A stretch of 64,000 nt of DNA from Candidatus Epulonipiscium fishelsonii (GTDB lineage: Bacteria; Bacillota; Clostridia; Lachnospirales; Cellulosilyticaceae), in assembly GCA_001983455.1 (NCBI GenBank), contig LJDB01000050.1, positions 1 to 64,000 of the forward strand. The letters run 5' to 3'. The number at the start of each line of letters is the position of its first letter. Position 1 is the stretch's first letter. Shown one piece after another: positions 53,063-60,471 of this stretch. The notes under the pieces were generated by a model. It worked only from the letters and a program-made list of their open reading frames with translations. It had not been told where the DNA came from and did no database searches. The translations under genes were made by a program, and so were the position numbers.

Positions 53063-54346
53063 TTATTTCCCTCCCCATTTGCCATTAATACCTGCATCAA
53101 TACATGTGTACATATCACCGTAATAAACTGGTACTCCTGTTTGTAAATCAGAACGAATATAATGTGCTTGTTTAGCTCCATCAGATACAAAACCTATTGC
53201 ATGCTCAAAGTTCTTTTTACCCATAACAAGCGGGCAACCACTAGTCATTACATCCCCACCAGCTTCTTTTATTATATCTACGTAGCCATTTTGAACAGCC
53301 ATTTCTTTAATTGAATAGTCAGTCCATACAAAAAAGTCAATACCTTCTTTTATTTTTTTACCTTTTATGTAGTTTGCAACATCTCTTACCTCTTCAAGAG
53401 TATAGTGAGGGCAACCAAGTGCTATAATATTTATTTCCGCTTCACCTTCGTCACATAGCATTCGTAGTGATTTATTGTAATCTTCTTGAGTTATAGTAAA
53501 TACTTTTTCTGGTTCTTTTCCACCCAAAGCAATTTCAAGTGTTGGAGCTTCTGGAGTTACGTCTACTATATGGCACATTTCTGCTCCACTAGTTGTTGCC
53601 ATTGATGCAAAACATTGTTTTAATTTAATAATAGTCGGTCTTTTAAAATCTCCTACAAGAGCTGGAATTGCATGTGGAGGTAACATTCTACCGACAGTAT
53701 ACCCTACTACGTCCCACTCTGTTGCTGTATCCAATTTGCATTCTATGTTATATACAACATTAGCCTTTCTATTTTCTAAAATGTGATTTCCCCATTTTGG
53801 AGTTCTTCCACAAACTGCACTCCAAGCAGCAGCTTCAATTCCATCTGAATTACCACAAGCTCCAAATACTGAATTACACATAAGCACATTGCTTGATTCA
53901 GTTGTAACAAAATGTTCTCCTTTTAATGGTATCCATCCACCAAAATATGGTGTACAACTTCCCACAATAGAAACACCAGCTTCTTTTGTAATATCTAAAT
54001 ATTCTCTGTTTTTATCAAATAATTCCTTAGTCAAATGAAGTGGTTCATATTGGTAATGGTCACAAGGAGCAACACATGTTTGGCAAAAACATCCTTCTGC
54101 AAATTCGCCCATCTTAATAGTTTCATCACTACATAAATACATTTTGGAAAAAACTTCATCGTAATTTTTTCCATTTGTTGTTTCCAAATAAGGATGTGCT
54201 CCAAAATATAAGGTAGCTTTAGTTACTTCACATAACTCTTCTGCTCCTAAAGCGATGCCATATTCAACAACCTTTTTAAGTGCAGCTTTTTTAAATTCTC
54301 CATACTTTCCATTTAACATGTCTTGTTCATATTGTGTTAAGTTCAT
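53063..54346 (-). CDS. Aconitase X large (catalytic) subunit, candidate cis-3-hydroxyproline dehydratase
   Basis: This 427-residue AcnX large subunit (DUF521) opens with LTQYEQDMLNGKYGEFKKAALKKVVEYGIALGA, the family N-terminus. Candidate iron-sulfur ligands are C131 (VGSCTPYFGG), C312 (GCPHYTLEEV) and C371 (TSGCPLVMGK). GACGNSDGIEAAAWSAVCGRTP is another conserved block. Characterised bacterial members dehydrate cis-3-hydroxy-L-proline; archaeal ones dehydrate phosphomevalonate. With a betaine carrier and a quaternary-amine demethylase in the same operon, the amino-acid substrate is more likely. GGAGG precedes the ATG. Confidence 0.88.
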   Translation of the reverse strand: MNLTQYEQDMLNGKYGEFKKAALKKVVEYGIALGAEELCEVTKATLYFGAHPYLETTNGKNYDEVFSKMYLCSDETIKMGEFAEGCFCQTCVAPCDHYQYEPLHLTKELFDKNREYLDITKEAGVSIVGSCTPYFGGWIPLKGEHFVTTESSNVLMCNSVFGACGNSDGIEAAAWSAVCGRTPKWGNHILENRKANVVYNIECKLDTATEWDVVGYTVGRMLPPHAIPALVGDFKRPTIIKLKQCFASMATTSGAEMCHIVDVTPEAPTLEIALGGKEPEKVFTITQEDYNKSLRMLCDEGEAEINIIALGCPHYTLEEVRDVANYIKGKKIKEGIDFFVWTDYSIKEMAVQNGYVDIIKEAGGDVMTSGCPLVMGKKNFEHAIGFVSDGAKQAHYIRSDLQTGVPVYYGDMYTCIDAGINGKWGGK

Positions 54347-54671
54347 ATTTTCCCTCCAGTTTTTATAAGTGTAAATTTTTATACTTATAATTTTTTTGTG
54401 AATTATATTTTTTTATAAACATAAATTTATTATATCATAATTGTGATAAATTGCAAGTTGAAAATAGTGTATGATTGAGTGAAAATATACTAGATATTTT
54501 GTGGTTCTTTTTTATACATTTACTAAACATATATTTTTGGCTTTTCACAATTTATTTTTTTCATAATTATAAAATTTTATTTGTTGCATTTATTAACATT
54601 GTATTTTTATTTTTATAATGATATAATTATAAATATAAATTTTAATTATAAATAGGAGGTTCCATCATCCT
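54347..54671. promoter_or_regulatory. Divergent control region of the aconitase X and XRE-cupin operons
   Basis: A 325-bp region with no gene. TTATAAGTGTA (54363-54373) and TATACTTATAA (54380-54390) form a near-palindrome in the aconitase X leader. TATCATAA-TTGTGATA (54433-54448) is another near-palindrome, and related TCACAATT/TCATAATT half-sites recur near 54546 and 54560. These are candidate sites for the XRE-cupin regulator. The rightward promoter is at 54599-54627. Confidence 0.45.
54599..54627 (+). promoter_or_regulatory. Promoter of the XRE-cupin/ridA operon
   Basis: TTGTAT (54599-54604) and a perfect TATAAT (54622-54627) are 17 bp apart, 45 bp before the start codon. Confidence 0.55.
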
Positions 54672-55208
54672 ATGGATATGCAAATAGGAAGCAAAATAAA
54701 AAATTTAAGGCTATCTCAAAATTTAACATTACAAGAATTAGCGGATAAAACTGAACTTTCGGTTGGTTACCTAAGTTTAGTTGAAAGAGGTAAAACAAGT
54801 TTAACAATTATTAACTTGCAAAAAATTTGTAATGCTCTTAACATTACTATGAGTGAACTTTTATTAAGTACAGAGCAAGATATTCTTTTAGTAAGAGAAA
54901 AAGATCGGAAATTAATTTACGAAGAAGAAGGTGTATGTTACGAAGCTATGACATCAGGAAATCGAAGTTTAACAGGTATTTGTATGATAGTATCAGATTA
55001 CAATACCCATGTTTCAAATATGCATGTTTCTGATGAAATTGGTACTATAATAAACGGAAGTATGATTGTTGTATTTGATAATAATGAATATGAACTTTTT
55101 GAAGGTGATACCCTATTTATACCGGCTCATACAAATCACAGTTTCAGAAAAACCAGCCGAAAAGAATGTGTATCATATTGGACATATAATATTAGAAGAA
55201 GGGATTAA
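54672..55208 (+). CDS. XRE-family regulator with cupin sensor domain
   Basis: A 178-residue regulator. Residues 6-62 form an XRE helix-turn-helix (IGSKIKNLRLSQNLTLQELADKTELSVGYLSLVERGKTSLTI). A cupin domain follows (about 95-170) with EIGTIINGSMIVVFDNNEYELFEGDTLFIPAHTNHSF, a small-molecule pocket. This class usually controls adjacent amino-acid or amine catabolism. AGGAGG lies 12 bases upstream, a little far. It is divergent from the aconitase X operon and 3 bp ahead of ridA, so it probably senses a pathway intermediate. Confidence 0.92.
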   Translation: MDMQIGSKIKNLRLSQNLTLQELADKTELSVGYLSLVERGKTSLTIINLQKICNALNITMSELLLSTEQDILLVREKDRKLIYEEEGVCYEAMTSGNRSLTGICMIVSDYNTHVSNMHVSDEIGTIINGSMIVVFDNNEYELFEGDTLFIPAHTNHSFRKTSRKECVSYWTYNIRRRD

Positions 55209-55211
55209 ATT

Positions 55212-55607
55212 ATGAAAAAAGAAAAATTTAGCACGATTAAAGCACCAATCCCCCCTGGTAATATTGCTCAAGCAACTATTATATCAGTTGGAGAAGACAA
55301 GATTGCCTATCTGTCTGGACAAATTTCTCAAGATAAAGAAGGAAAAATTATAAATACTTCAGTGGAAGAGCAAACTACAATTATTTTGGATAATATTAAA
55401 ATTATTGTAGAAGAATTAGGGGCAACAATGGATGATATATATAAATGTACATGTTATGTATCATCTATGGGTAGAGTTTTTGATGAGTTTAACAAAGTAT
55501 ACCAAAATTATTTTTCATTTGAAAACCCACCTGTTAGATGTACTGTTTCAGCAGGCGTATGGGGCAATTTAGATGTAGAAATTGCTTGCGAATTAATTTT
55601 ACCATAA
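55212..55607 (+). CDS. ridA: RidA-family imine/enamine deaminase
   Basis: A 131-residue YjgF/RidA protein. The conserved signatures are ISVGEDKIAYLSGQI near the N-terminus, IKIIVEELGATMDDIYKCTCYV in the middle, and NPPVRCTV, where the arginine corresponds to the residue that holds the imine carboxylate. RidA hydrolyses reactive 2-aminoacrylate and related imines. Dehydration of 3-hydroxyproline yields a cyclic imine, so a RidA-type activity would fit the neighbouring pathway. It is translated 3 bp after the regulator. Confidence 0.92.
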   Translation: MKKEKFSTIKAPIPPGNIAQATIISVGEDKIAYLSGQISQDKEGKIINTSVEEQTTIILDNIKIIVEELGATMDDIYKCTCYVSSMGRVFDEFNKVYQNYFSFENPPVRCTVSAGVWGNLDVEIACELILP

Positions 55608-55608
55608 T

Positions 55609-55642
55609 ACTTATATTCCTCGATTTTTAGAGGGATATAAGT
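55609..55642. terminator. Stem-loop between ridA and the lipoprotein gene
   Basis: ACTTATATTCCTC (55609-55621) and GAGGGATATAAGT (55630-55642) pair with one G.T-type mismatch. Both converging genes end beside it. Confidence 0.65.
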
Positions 55643-55654
55643 ATAATAATTCTA

Positions 55655-56731
55655 TTATATGATTATTTGCTGTGTTGCTTCTTTTCCGTCATATCGATGT
55701 ACTTCTCTTATTACAGAACCATCTGGTTTGGTGTAATCAATAATATAAATTTGATTTAATTCAAGGTTCATCGGATAATTATCAACTGGAAGAACATTAC
55801 CTGTTGTTTGGTTGTTATAAAAATCTTCAAAAGCATCTGTTAACTTCCAAAACTCTCTATGAGAAAAGTCTGTAAAAACTGATGGTAGATCTTGGTTTCC
55901 AAAATATTCTGCCACTAATGATAGGTCTTGGTTTCCAAAATATTCTGCCTCATATTCTTTTCCGTTAATTATGAGCTTGTCAATTTTTATAGGAACAATC
56001 TCTTTTGCAAGATAGCTTAAGTCTTCTGCTACTATATTGTCTTTATAATAATCAACAAGTTGTGTAGCCATATTAGCTGTGTTCTCAGTAATATAAAAAT
56101 CCAAGTTCGCATGCATCGAGCCAAAAATTCCCATTATATCTTGGTTTTCAAGTTTATCAAATTCACGTTTAAAATTTTCTGCGAGCATATTTTCTCTGTA
56201 CTCAAAATCATTTTTAGCATAAAATTTCTCACCTTGTTTAATAGCTTCTTCTGTCAAATCAAATACTTGTGTATTTTGTAAGTTATTTTCAGTAAGATAA
56301 TTCAAATATCTATTACCCATTGACTTATATAAATGACCTACATCAATACCATGAAAAATTGTTTGAGGGCATTCTTGCTTTATCTTTATGAAAAATTCTT
56401 TGGTTTCAGGTGTATCCATATCTGAACCGTGTATATCAGTAAATATCTCATCAAGAATATCATTATTGTCCGCATTCATCCATAAGTTTAAATATTCAGC
56501 CGCGTAAAAAGGTAATTCAACAAATAAATGTCGCATGTTATTTTCGTGATAATATCTGTTCCACAATTCAAACTCCTCTTCTAGTATCATCGGAACTCCA
56601 TGTTGTTCTCCATATATATAGGCTGTACCTATAGAATTGGTATTTAAATCTTCACTTTTAGAACAAGATGTCAGTACAAACATTGTTAGCACTATGCTAC
56701 CAACAAGTAAAATTGAAATTATCTTTTTCAT
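55655..56731 (-). CDS. Lipoprotein, TraB/ChaN/Tiki-like superfamily candidate
   Basis: A 358-residue lipoprotein with lipobox LTSC, cysteine at residue 23. YIYGEQHGVPMILEEE (a GExH motif), LFVELPFYAAEY, TIFHGIDVGHLY and GIFGSMHANLDF (GSxHA) recall the TraB/Tiki/ChaN metalloprotease-like or haem-binding fold. I am not sure which branch it belongs to. Residues around 245-270 contain a direct repeat of 12 residues, EYFGNQDL followed by EYFGNQDL, produced by a 36-bp tandem duplication at 55891-55949. GGAGG precedes the ATG. Confidence 0.6.
   Translation of the reverse strand: MKKIISILLVGSIVLTMFVLTSCSKSEDLNTNSIGTAYIYGEQHGVPMILEEEFELWNRYYHENNMRHLFVELPFYAAEYLNLWMNADNNDILDEIFTDIHGSDMDTPETKEFFIKIKQECPQTIFHGIDVGHLYKSMGNRYLNYLTENNLQNTQVFDLTEEAIKQGEKFYAKNDFEYRENMLAENFKREFDKLENQDIMGIFGSMHANLDFYITENTANMATQLVDYYKDNIVAEDLSYLAKEIVPIKIDKLIINGKEYEAEYFGNQDLSLVAEYFGNQDLPSVFTDFSHREFWKLTDAFEDFYNNQTTGNVLPVDNYPMNLELNQIYIIDYTKPDGSVIREVHRYDGKEATQQIII
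55889..55949. repeat. 36-bp tandem duplication inside the lipoprotein gene
   Basis: CTTGGTTTCCAAAATATTCT occurs at 55891 and again at 55927. The spacing is a multiple of three, so the frame is kept and a 12-residue motif is doubled. It looks like recent slippage. Confidence 0.85.
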
Positions 56732-56793
56732 ATCAGACTCCTCCTAAATTATATTAGACTTACTTAAAACTAGAAGTGTATATCAAAATAAAT

Positions 56794-56807
56794 GGGCCAT
56801 TAGGCCC
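56794..56807 (-). terminator. Terminator after the WecA/TagO-like gene
   Basis: GGGCC-TAAT-GGCCC on the - strand, followed by ATTTATTTT. It directly abuts the stop codon. Confidence 0.65.
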
Positions 56808-57845
56808 TCAATCTATTTGACGATGTTTATTATTTTTGATGTTAAAGTATATAAGAATGGCAACGATTACACTAACAATAGCAATTATTCGAGTATCATG
56901 CATTAACAAGCCAATACCTGAAAGTCCAAAGACTCCACTAATTCCATACAGGGTAACAACCGCTCCTTTGTGACTGTATCCCTTATCTACAAGTCTATGA
57001 TGTAGATGGCCTCTATCTGGAGACATAATTGGTTTTCCAGCTATTAATCTTCTTATTATGGCAAAGGTAGTGTCAAAGATAGGTAACCCAAGAACTAAGA
57101 CTGAAACTAGAATTGCAGTTATTGTATAAGTTTTTAATAGTCCTAAGATAGAAACTATTGATAGCATAAATCCTAAAAATGTTGACCCTGTATCTCCCAT
57201 AAATATTGAAGCAGGATTAAAATTATATGGTAAAAAGCCAAGAGTAGCACCTGTTAAAATTACTGTTAAAAATACAGCAATAGGATGACCACTATAGATT
57301 GCAAGCACCATTAAGCATATTGATGCAATTGAAGAAACTCCCGCTGCCAATCCATCAAGCCCATCAATTAGATTTACTGCATTGGTAATACCTACAATCC
57401 ACAAAATCGTTACTGGTATAGAAAAAATACTTAAAAACTTTAAATCTTCAATAAACGGAATGGCTATAAAGTCAATACGAATTCCACAACGTATAACAAT
57501 GATGGATGCTATTATTTGTATAGTCATTTTAAATTTGGAATTTAATTCACAGATATCATCAAAAAAGCCCAACAAAACTATAAGACTTCCGCCTATTACA
57601 ATTCCTAAAATTTGTTTAGAGTGCAAAAACTCAAACTGTTTGTAAAGAATAAGTAAAGTAAATATAAAGCTCGCAAAAATTGCTATTCCACCCATTCGAG
57701 GAATAGGTTGTTCATGCATATCACGTGAACGTGGTTGAGCAATAGCCCCAACTTTAAAAGCTATCTTTTTTGCAATAGGCGTTGAAAGAAATGCTATTAA
57801 AAATGATAGTCCAAACGCTAATACATACAATCCTACTAAATTCAC
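56808..57845 (-). CDS. Undecaprenyl-phosphate sugar-1-phosphate transferase (MraY/WecA/TagO family)
   Basis: This 345-residue membrane enzyme with ten or so helices links a sugar-1-phosphate, probably GlcNAc-1-P, to undecaprenyl phosphate and starts a wall or surface polymer. Active-site motifs are NAVNLIDGLDGLAAG (double aspartates), FMGDTGSTFLGF, and PDRGHLHHRLVDKGY. The N-terminal HEQPIPRMGGIAIF is typical. The His-rich HLHHRL loop places it with WecA/TagO and not with MraY. AGGAGG precedes the GTG/ATG start. It lies near upp and tsaC, as in many Clostridia. Confidence 0.92.
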   Translation of the reverse strand: MNLVGLYVLAFGLSFLIAFLSTPIAKKIAFKVGAIAQPRSRDMHEQPIPRMGGIAIFASFIFTLLILYKQFEFLHSKQILGIVIGGSLIVLLGFFDDICELNSKFKMTIQIIASIIVIRCGIRIDFIAIPFIEDLKFLSIFSIPVTILWIVGITNAVNLIDGLDGLAAGVSSIASICLMVLAIYSGHPIAVFLTVILTGATLGFLPYNFNPASIFMGDTGSTFLGFMLSIVSILGLLKTYTITAILVSVLVLGLPIFDTTFAIIRRLIAGKPIMSPDRGHLHHRLVDKGYSHKGAVVTLYGISGVFGLSGIGLLMHDTRIIAIVSVIVAILIYFNIKNNKHRQID

Positions 57846-58349
57846 AAGAGTGCCTCCTCTGTTATTTATAATAATGATGCAAAATAAATCTCTTTTATCA
57901 TTATTTAAGATAAGAAAAAAAGGAAAACAAAAATATAGCCTTTATTTAGTCGATAATCCATTAAAATCTAATTGAATCATCAATGACTAAATTCTAAAAA
58001 ATTTTTTTGCAACTATTGAATATACTTTCCAACAGTTGACAATAATTAAAATAGCTCTAAATTACACTTTAAATGTTTTTTAATTTTTTTATAATTAGAA
58101 AAGTAAGGCTATAAGCTCTTATGTTTTATGGATATAACTATGGAGTATTGCTTAGTCTTACAAATATAAGTATAATTTTTAAACTTTTTACAACCTTCCT
58201 GATTTTTATGTTGGGGAGGTTTTGATAGACTTTACAGTTAATATATACCGAATTATGTAAAAGAATACATAATTTTGTTTTGGATAAAAATGTCAATACA
58301 TTTTAATCAAGACAAAACTATATTATTAAAAAGAAAGGTATATTTAGGT

Positions 58350-58382
58350 AAAGAAGAATACTCCAAAGAGTTATTCTTCTTT
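58350..58382. terminator. Terminator downstream of upp
   Basis: AAAGAAGAATA and TATTCTTCTTT form an 11-bp stem, with CTC/GAG pairs inside (one bulged T). It lies past the 37-bp palindrome on the upp transcript. Confidence 0.7.
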
Positions 58383-58389
58383 ATTCATG

Positions 58390-58426
58390 ATAACGGATTT
58401 AGGAACAGCGTGACTAAATCTGTTAT
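58390..58426 (+). repeat. 37-bp dispersed palindromic repeat, copy 4
   Basis: It reads ATAACGGATTTAGGAACA, then GCGTGAC, then TAAATCTGTTAT. It is preceded by TTCATG, as copy 2 is on the other strand. It follows the upp stop codon by 25 bp. Confidence 0.75.
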
Positions 58427-58450
58427 TTATGATAATTAAACATAATATCA

Positions 58451-59080
58451 CTATTTTGTACCAAAAAGCCTATCTCCTGCATCTCCAAGTCCAGGGACAA
58501 TATATCCATGGTCATTAAGCCTTTCGTCAAGAGCGGCTATATAAATTTCAATGTCAGGATGTGCATTTTGCAATTTTTTGAGTCCTTCTGGGGCAGCAAT
58601 AATACACAAGAAACATATGTCTTTTGCTCCCCTATCTTTTACAAATTGAATTGCAGCAACAGCAGAACCTCCAGTAGCTAACATTGGATCTAAAACATAA
58701 AATTTACGATGTTGAATACTATCTGGAAGTTTACAATAGTATTCAACAGGCTCTAAAGTTTTTGGGTCACGATACAAGCCTATATGACCAACTTTGGCAG
58801 TTGGAACTAAATCTAATATTCCATCAACCATACCAAGCCCAGCACGCAGAATAGGTACAATGCTCAAGGTTTTTCCAGAGATACGTCTTCCAATTGTTGG
58901 CCCAATAGGAGTTTCAATTTCATAATTTTCAAGGGGCAAATCACGTGTTGACTCAAAACACATAAGTTGAGAAATTTCTCTGGTTAGTTCTCTAAATTCC
59001 TTTGAGCCTGTTTCTACTGAACGTAAATGTGAAACTTTGTGTTGAATTAAAGGATGATCCATAATAAATACTTTACTCAT
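58451..59080 (-). CDS. upp: Uracil phosphoribosyltransferase
   Basis: A 209-residue enzyme that makes UMP from uracil and PRPP in pyrimidine salvage. The PRPP loop is [15 protein letters not shown] near residues 128-142. Uracil-site residues are in [19 protein letters not shown] at the C-terminus. The N-terminus ([17 protein letters not shown]) is canonical. GGAGG precedes the ATG. The length is exactly family size. Confidence 0.97.
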   Translation of the reverse strand: MSKVFIMDHPLIQHKVSHLRSVETGSKEFRELTREISQLMCFESTRDLPLENYEIETPIGPTIGRRISGKTLSIVPILRAGLGMVDGILDLVPTAKVGHIGLYRDPKTLEPVEYYCKLPDSIQHRKFYVLDPMLATGGSAVAAIQFVKDRGAKDICFLCIIAAPEGLKKLQNAHPDIEIYIAALDERLNDHGYIVPGLGDAGDRLFGTK

Positions 59081-59141
59081 AAAAGTCCTCCAGTTGTTAT
59101 AATTAATATATGCATAACAATTTGTGATTGTTACACTTTAC

Positions 59142-60149
59142 TTAACAATTTATAATATTATATCCAGCAGATTTTTCAAGTCTATTCATAATTGCTTCTC
59201 CAATTCCTTCTTGAGAAAAAGATAAAGAGTAAATTTTTTCTACTCCTAAATCATCAAACTTACGCAATATTTCAAAAAAACTGCTTGCTATCTCCCCAAG
59301 ATTATTTTGGCTACCTACACTTAAAGTAGTTACATTTGCAAAATTATGCAAAGTTTCATCTGTAGCTAAAACTCCAACATATTTGTTTTTTGATAAATCT
59401 TGTTCGATTAGGTTTTTTATAGTTTCGATATAGTTTTTTCCTTGCACAATTTGAACCTGTGCATTTGGAGAATAGTGGGTATATTTCATACCTGGTGAAA
59501 TGGGTTTTTCTTGGTGAAAAATTGAAGTATTTTTAATTGCTGGAACAATCTGTTGAAGCATGCTTTCTGTAACAAACCCTGGTCTTAAAATGGTCAAAGT
59601 TGCAACGTCAACAACGGTAGATTCAATTCCTATATCACATTTTCCACCATCAATTACTCCATCTATTTTTCCGCTTAAATCTTCCATTACTCTTTTTGCT
59701 AGAGTTGGGCTGGGTTTTCCAGAGCTATTTGCACTGGGAGCAGCCAACGGAAATTTGCAGTTCTCTATAATTTTTCTCATAATTGGATGAGATGGAAATC
59801 GTACTGCAACTGTTGGCAAACCAGCTGTAATTATTTTTGGAACTTTTTCTGTGGCTGGAAAAATTAATGTGAGTGGCCCAGGCCAAAATGCATCCATCAA
59901 TTTTTGAGCTTCATCAGAAATTGATAAAACAATATCATCCAGCATATCTAGTGATGAAATATGCAAAATAAGAGGATTATCACTTGGACGGCCTTTTGCC
60001 TTAAATATATTAGAAACTGCAACTTCATTAAATCCATTTCCAGCAAGGCCATATACAGTTTCCGTTGGAATTGCTATTAATCCTCCATTCTTTAGTATCA
60101 TGGTAATTTCATAAAAATTATAAGGTGCATCAAACATTAATGTTTTCAT
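59142..60149 (-). CDS. tsaC: L-threonylcarbamoyladenylate synthase, Sua5 type
   Basis: This 335-residue enzyme makes threonylcarbamoyl-AMP from threonine, bicarbonate and ATP for the t6A37 modification of tRNAs. The YrdC domain (residues 1-200) shows GGLIAIPTETVYGLAGN, KAKGRPSDNPLILHI, WPGPLTLIF and PLAAPSANSSGKPSPT. A C-terminal Sua5 domain follows (SPGMKYTHYSPNAQVQIV), so this is the long Sua5 form and not the short TsaC. GCAGGAG precedes the ATG. Confidence 0.95.
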   Translation of the reverse strand: MKTLMFDAPYNFYEITMILKNGGLIAIPTETVYGLAGNGFNEVAVSNIFKAKGRPSDNPLILHISSLDMLDDIVLSISDEAQKLMDAFWPGPLTLIFPATEKVPKIITAGLPTVAVRFPSHPIMRKIIENCKFPLAAPSANSSGKPSPTLAKRVMEDLSGKIDGVIDGGKCDIGIESTVVDVATLTILRPGFVTESMLQQIVPAIKNTSIFHQEKPISPGMKYTHYSPNAQVQIVQGKNYIETIKNLIEQDLSKNKYVGVLATDETLHNFANVTTLSVGSQNNLGEIASSFFEILRKFDDLGVEKIYSLSFSQEGIGEAIMNRLEKSAGYNIINC

Positions 60150-60471
60150 GTAGAATTACTCCTGCTTAATCATTTTTCAAAATTATCTTGATTATTATAA
60201 CATACCTTTTAATTTAATGTAATATGACATAACCTGAACGTAGCAAATTTAGGGTACCGTGTGTGAAAGGTTTTGTAAAATTAAATATATTATATGTACT
60301 ATCGTTAAATTGTATTCTATAGTTGGTTAATATTGTAAAGATTGCAAATTAAGTTGCTTCGAGGTTTGTATAAAAAATAAATTGTTTTAAAAAAAAATTA
60401 ATGATATAATAATTTAAAATACAAATATATTATTTTTATTCACTAATACTATTTTTGAGAGGAGCTATAAC
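60150..60471. promoter_or_regulatory. Upstream region of the PTS operon
   Basis: A 322-bp gap with no gene. The best promoter is TTGTTT (60382-60387) and a perfect TATAAT (60405-60410) at 17 bp. I found no ribonucleic antiterminator hairpin and no obvious operator. Confidence 0.45.

Larger units (their letters stand above)
57846..58450. other. 605-bp intergenic region between TagO-like gene and upp
   Basis: I see no supported gene. It holds a stem AACCTTCC/GGGGAGGTT (58192-58221) followed by TTTGA, the bidirectional terminator at 58350-58382, and the dispersed palindrome at 58390. The remaining 340 bp are AT-rich with no clear structure. Confidence 0.5.

Noticed and set aside
58121-58225. 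34-codon hydrophobic ORF between the TagO-like gene and upp
   Set aside because: The ribosome binding site is poor and its 3' end falls in a terminator-like stem. I see no family resemblance.
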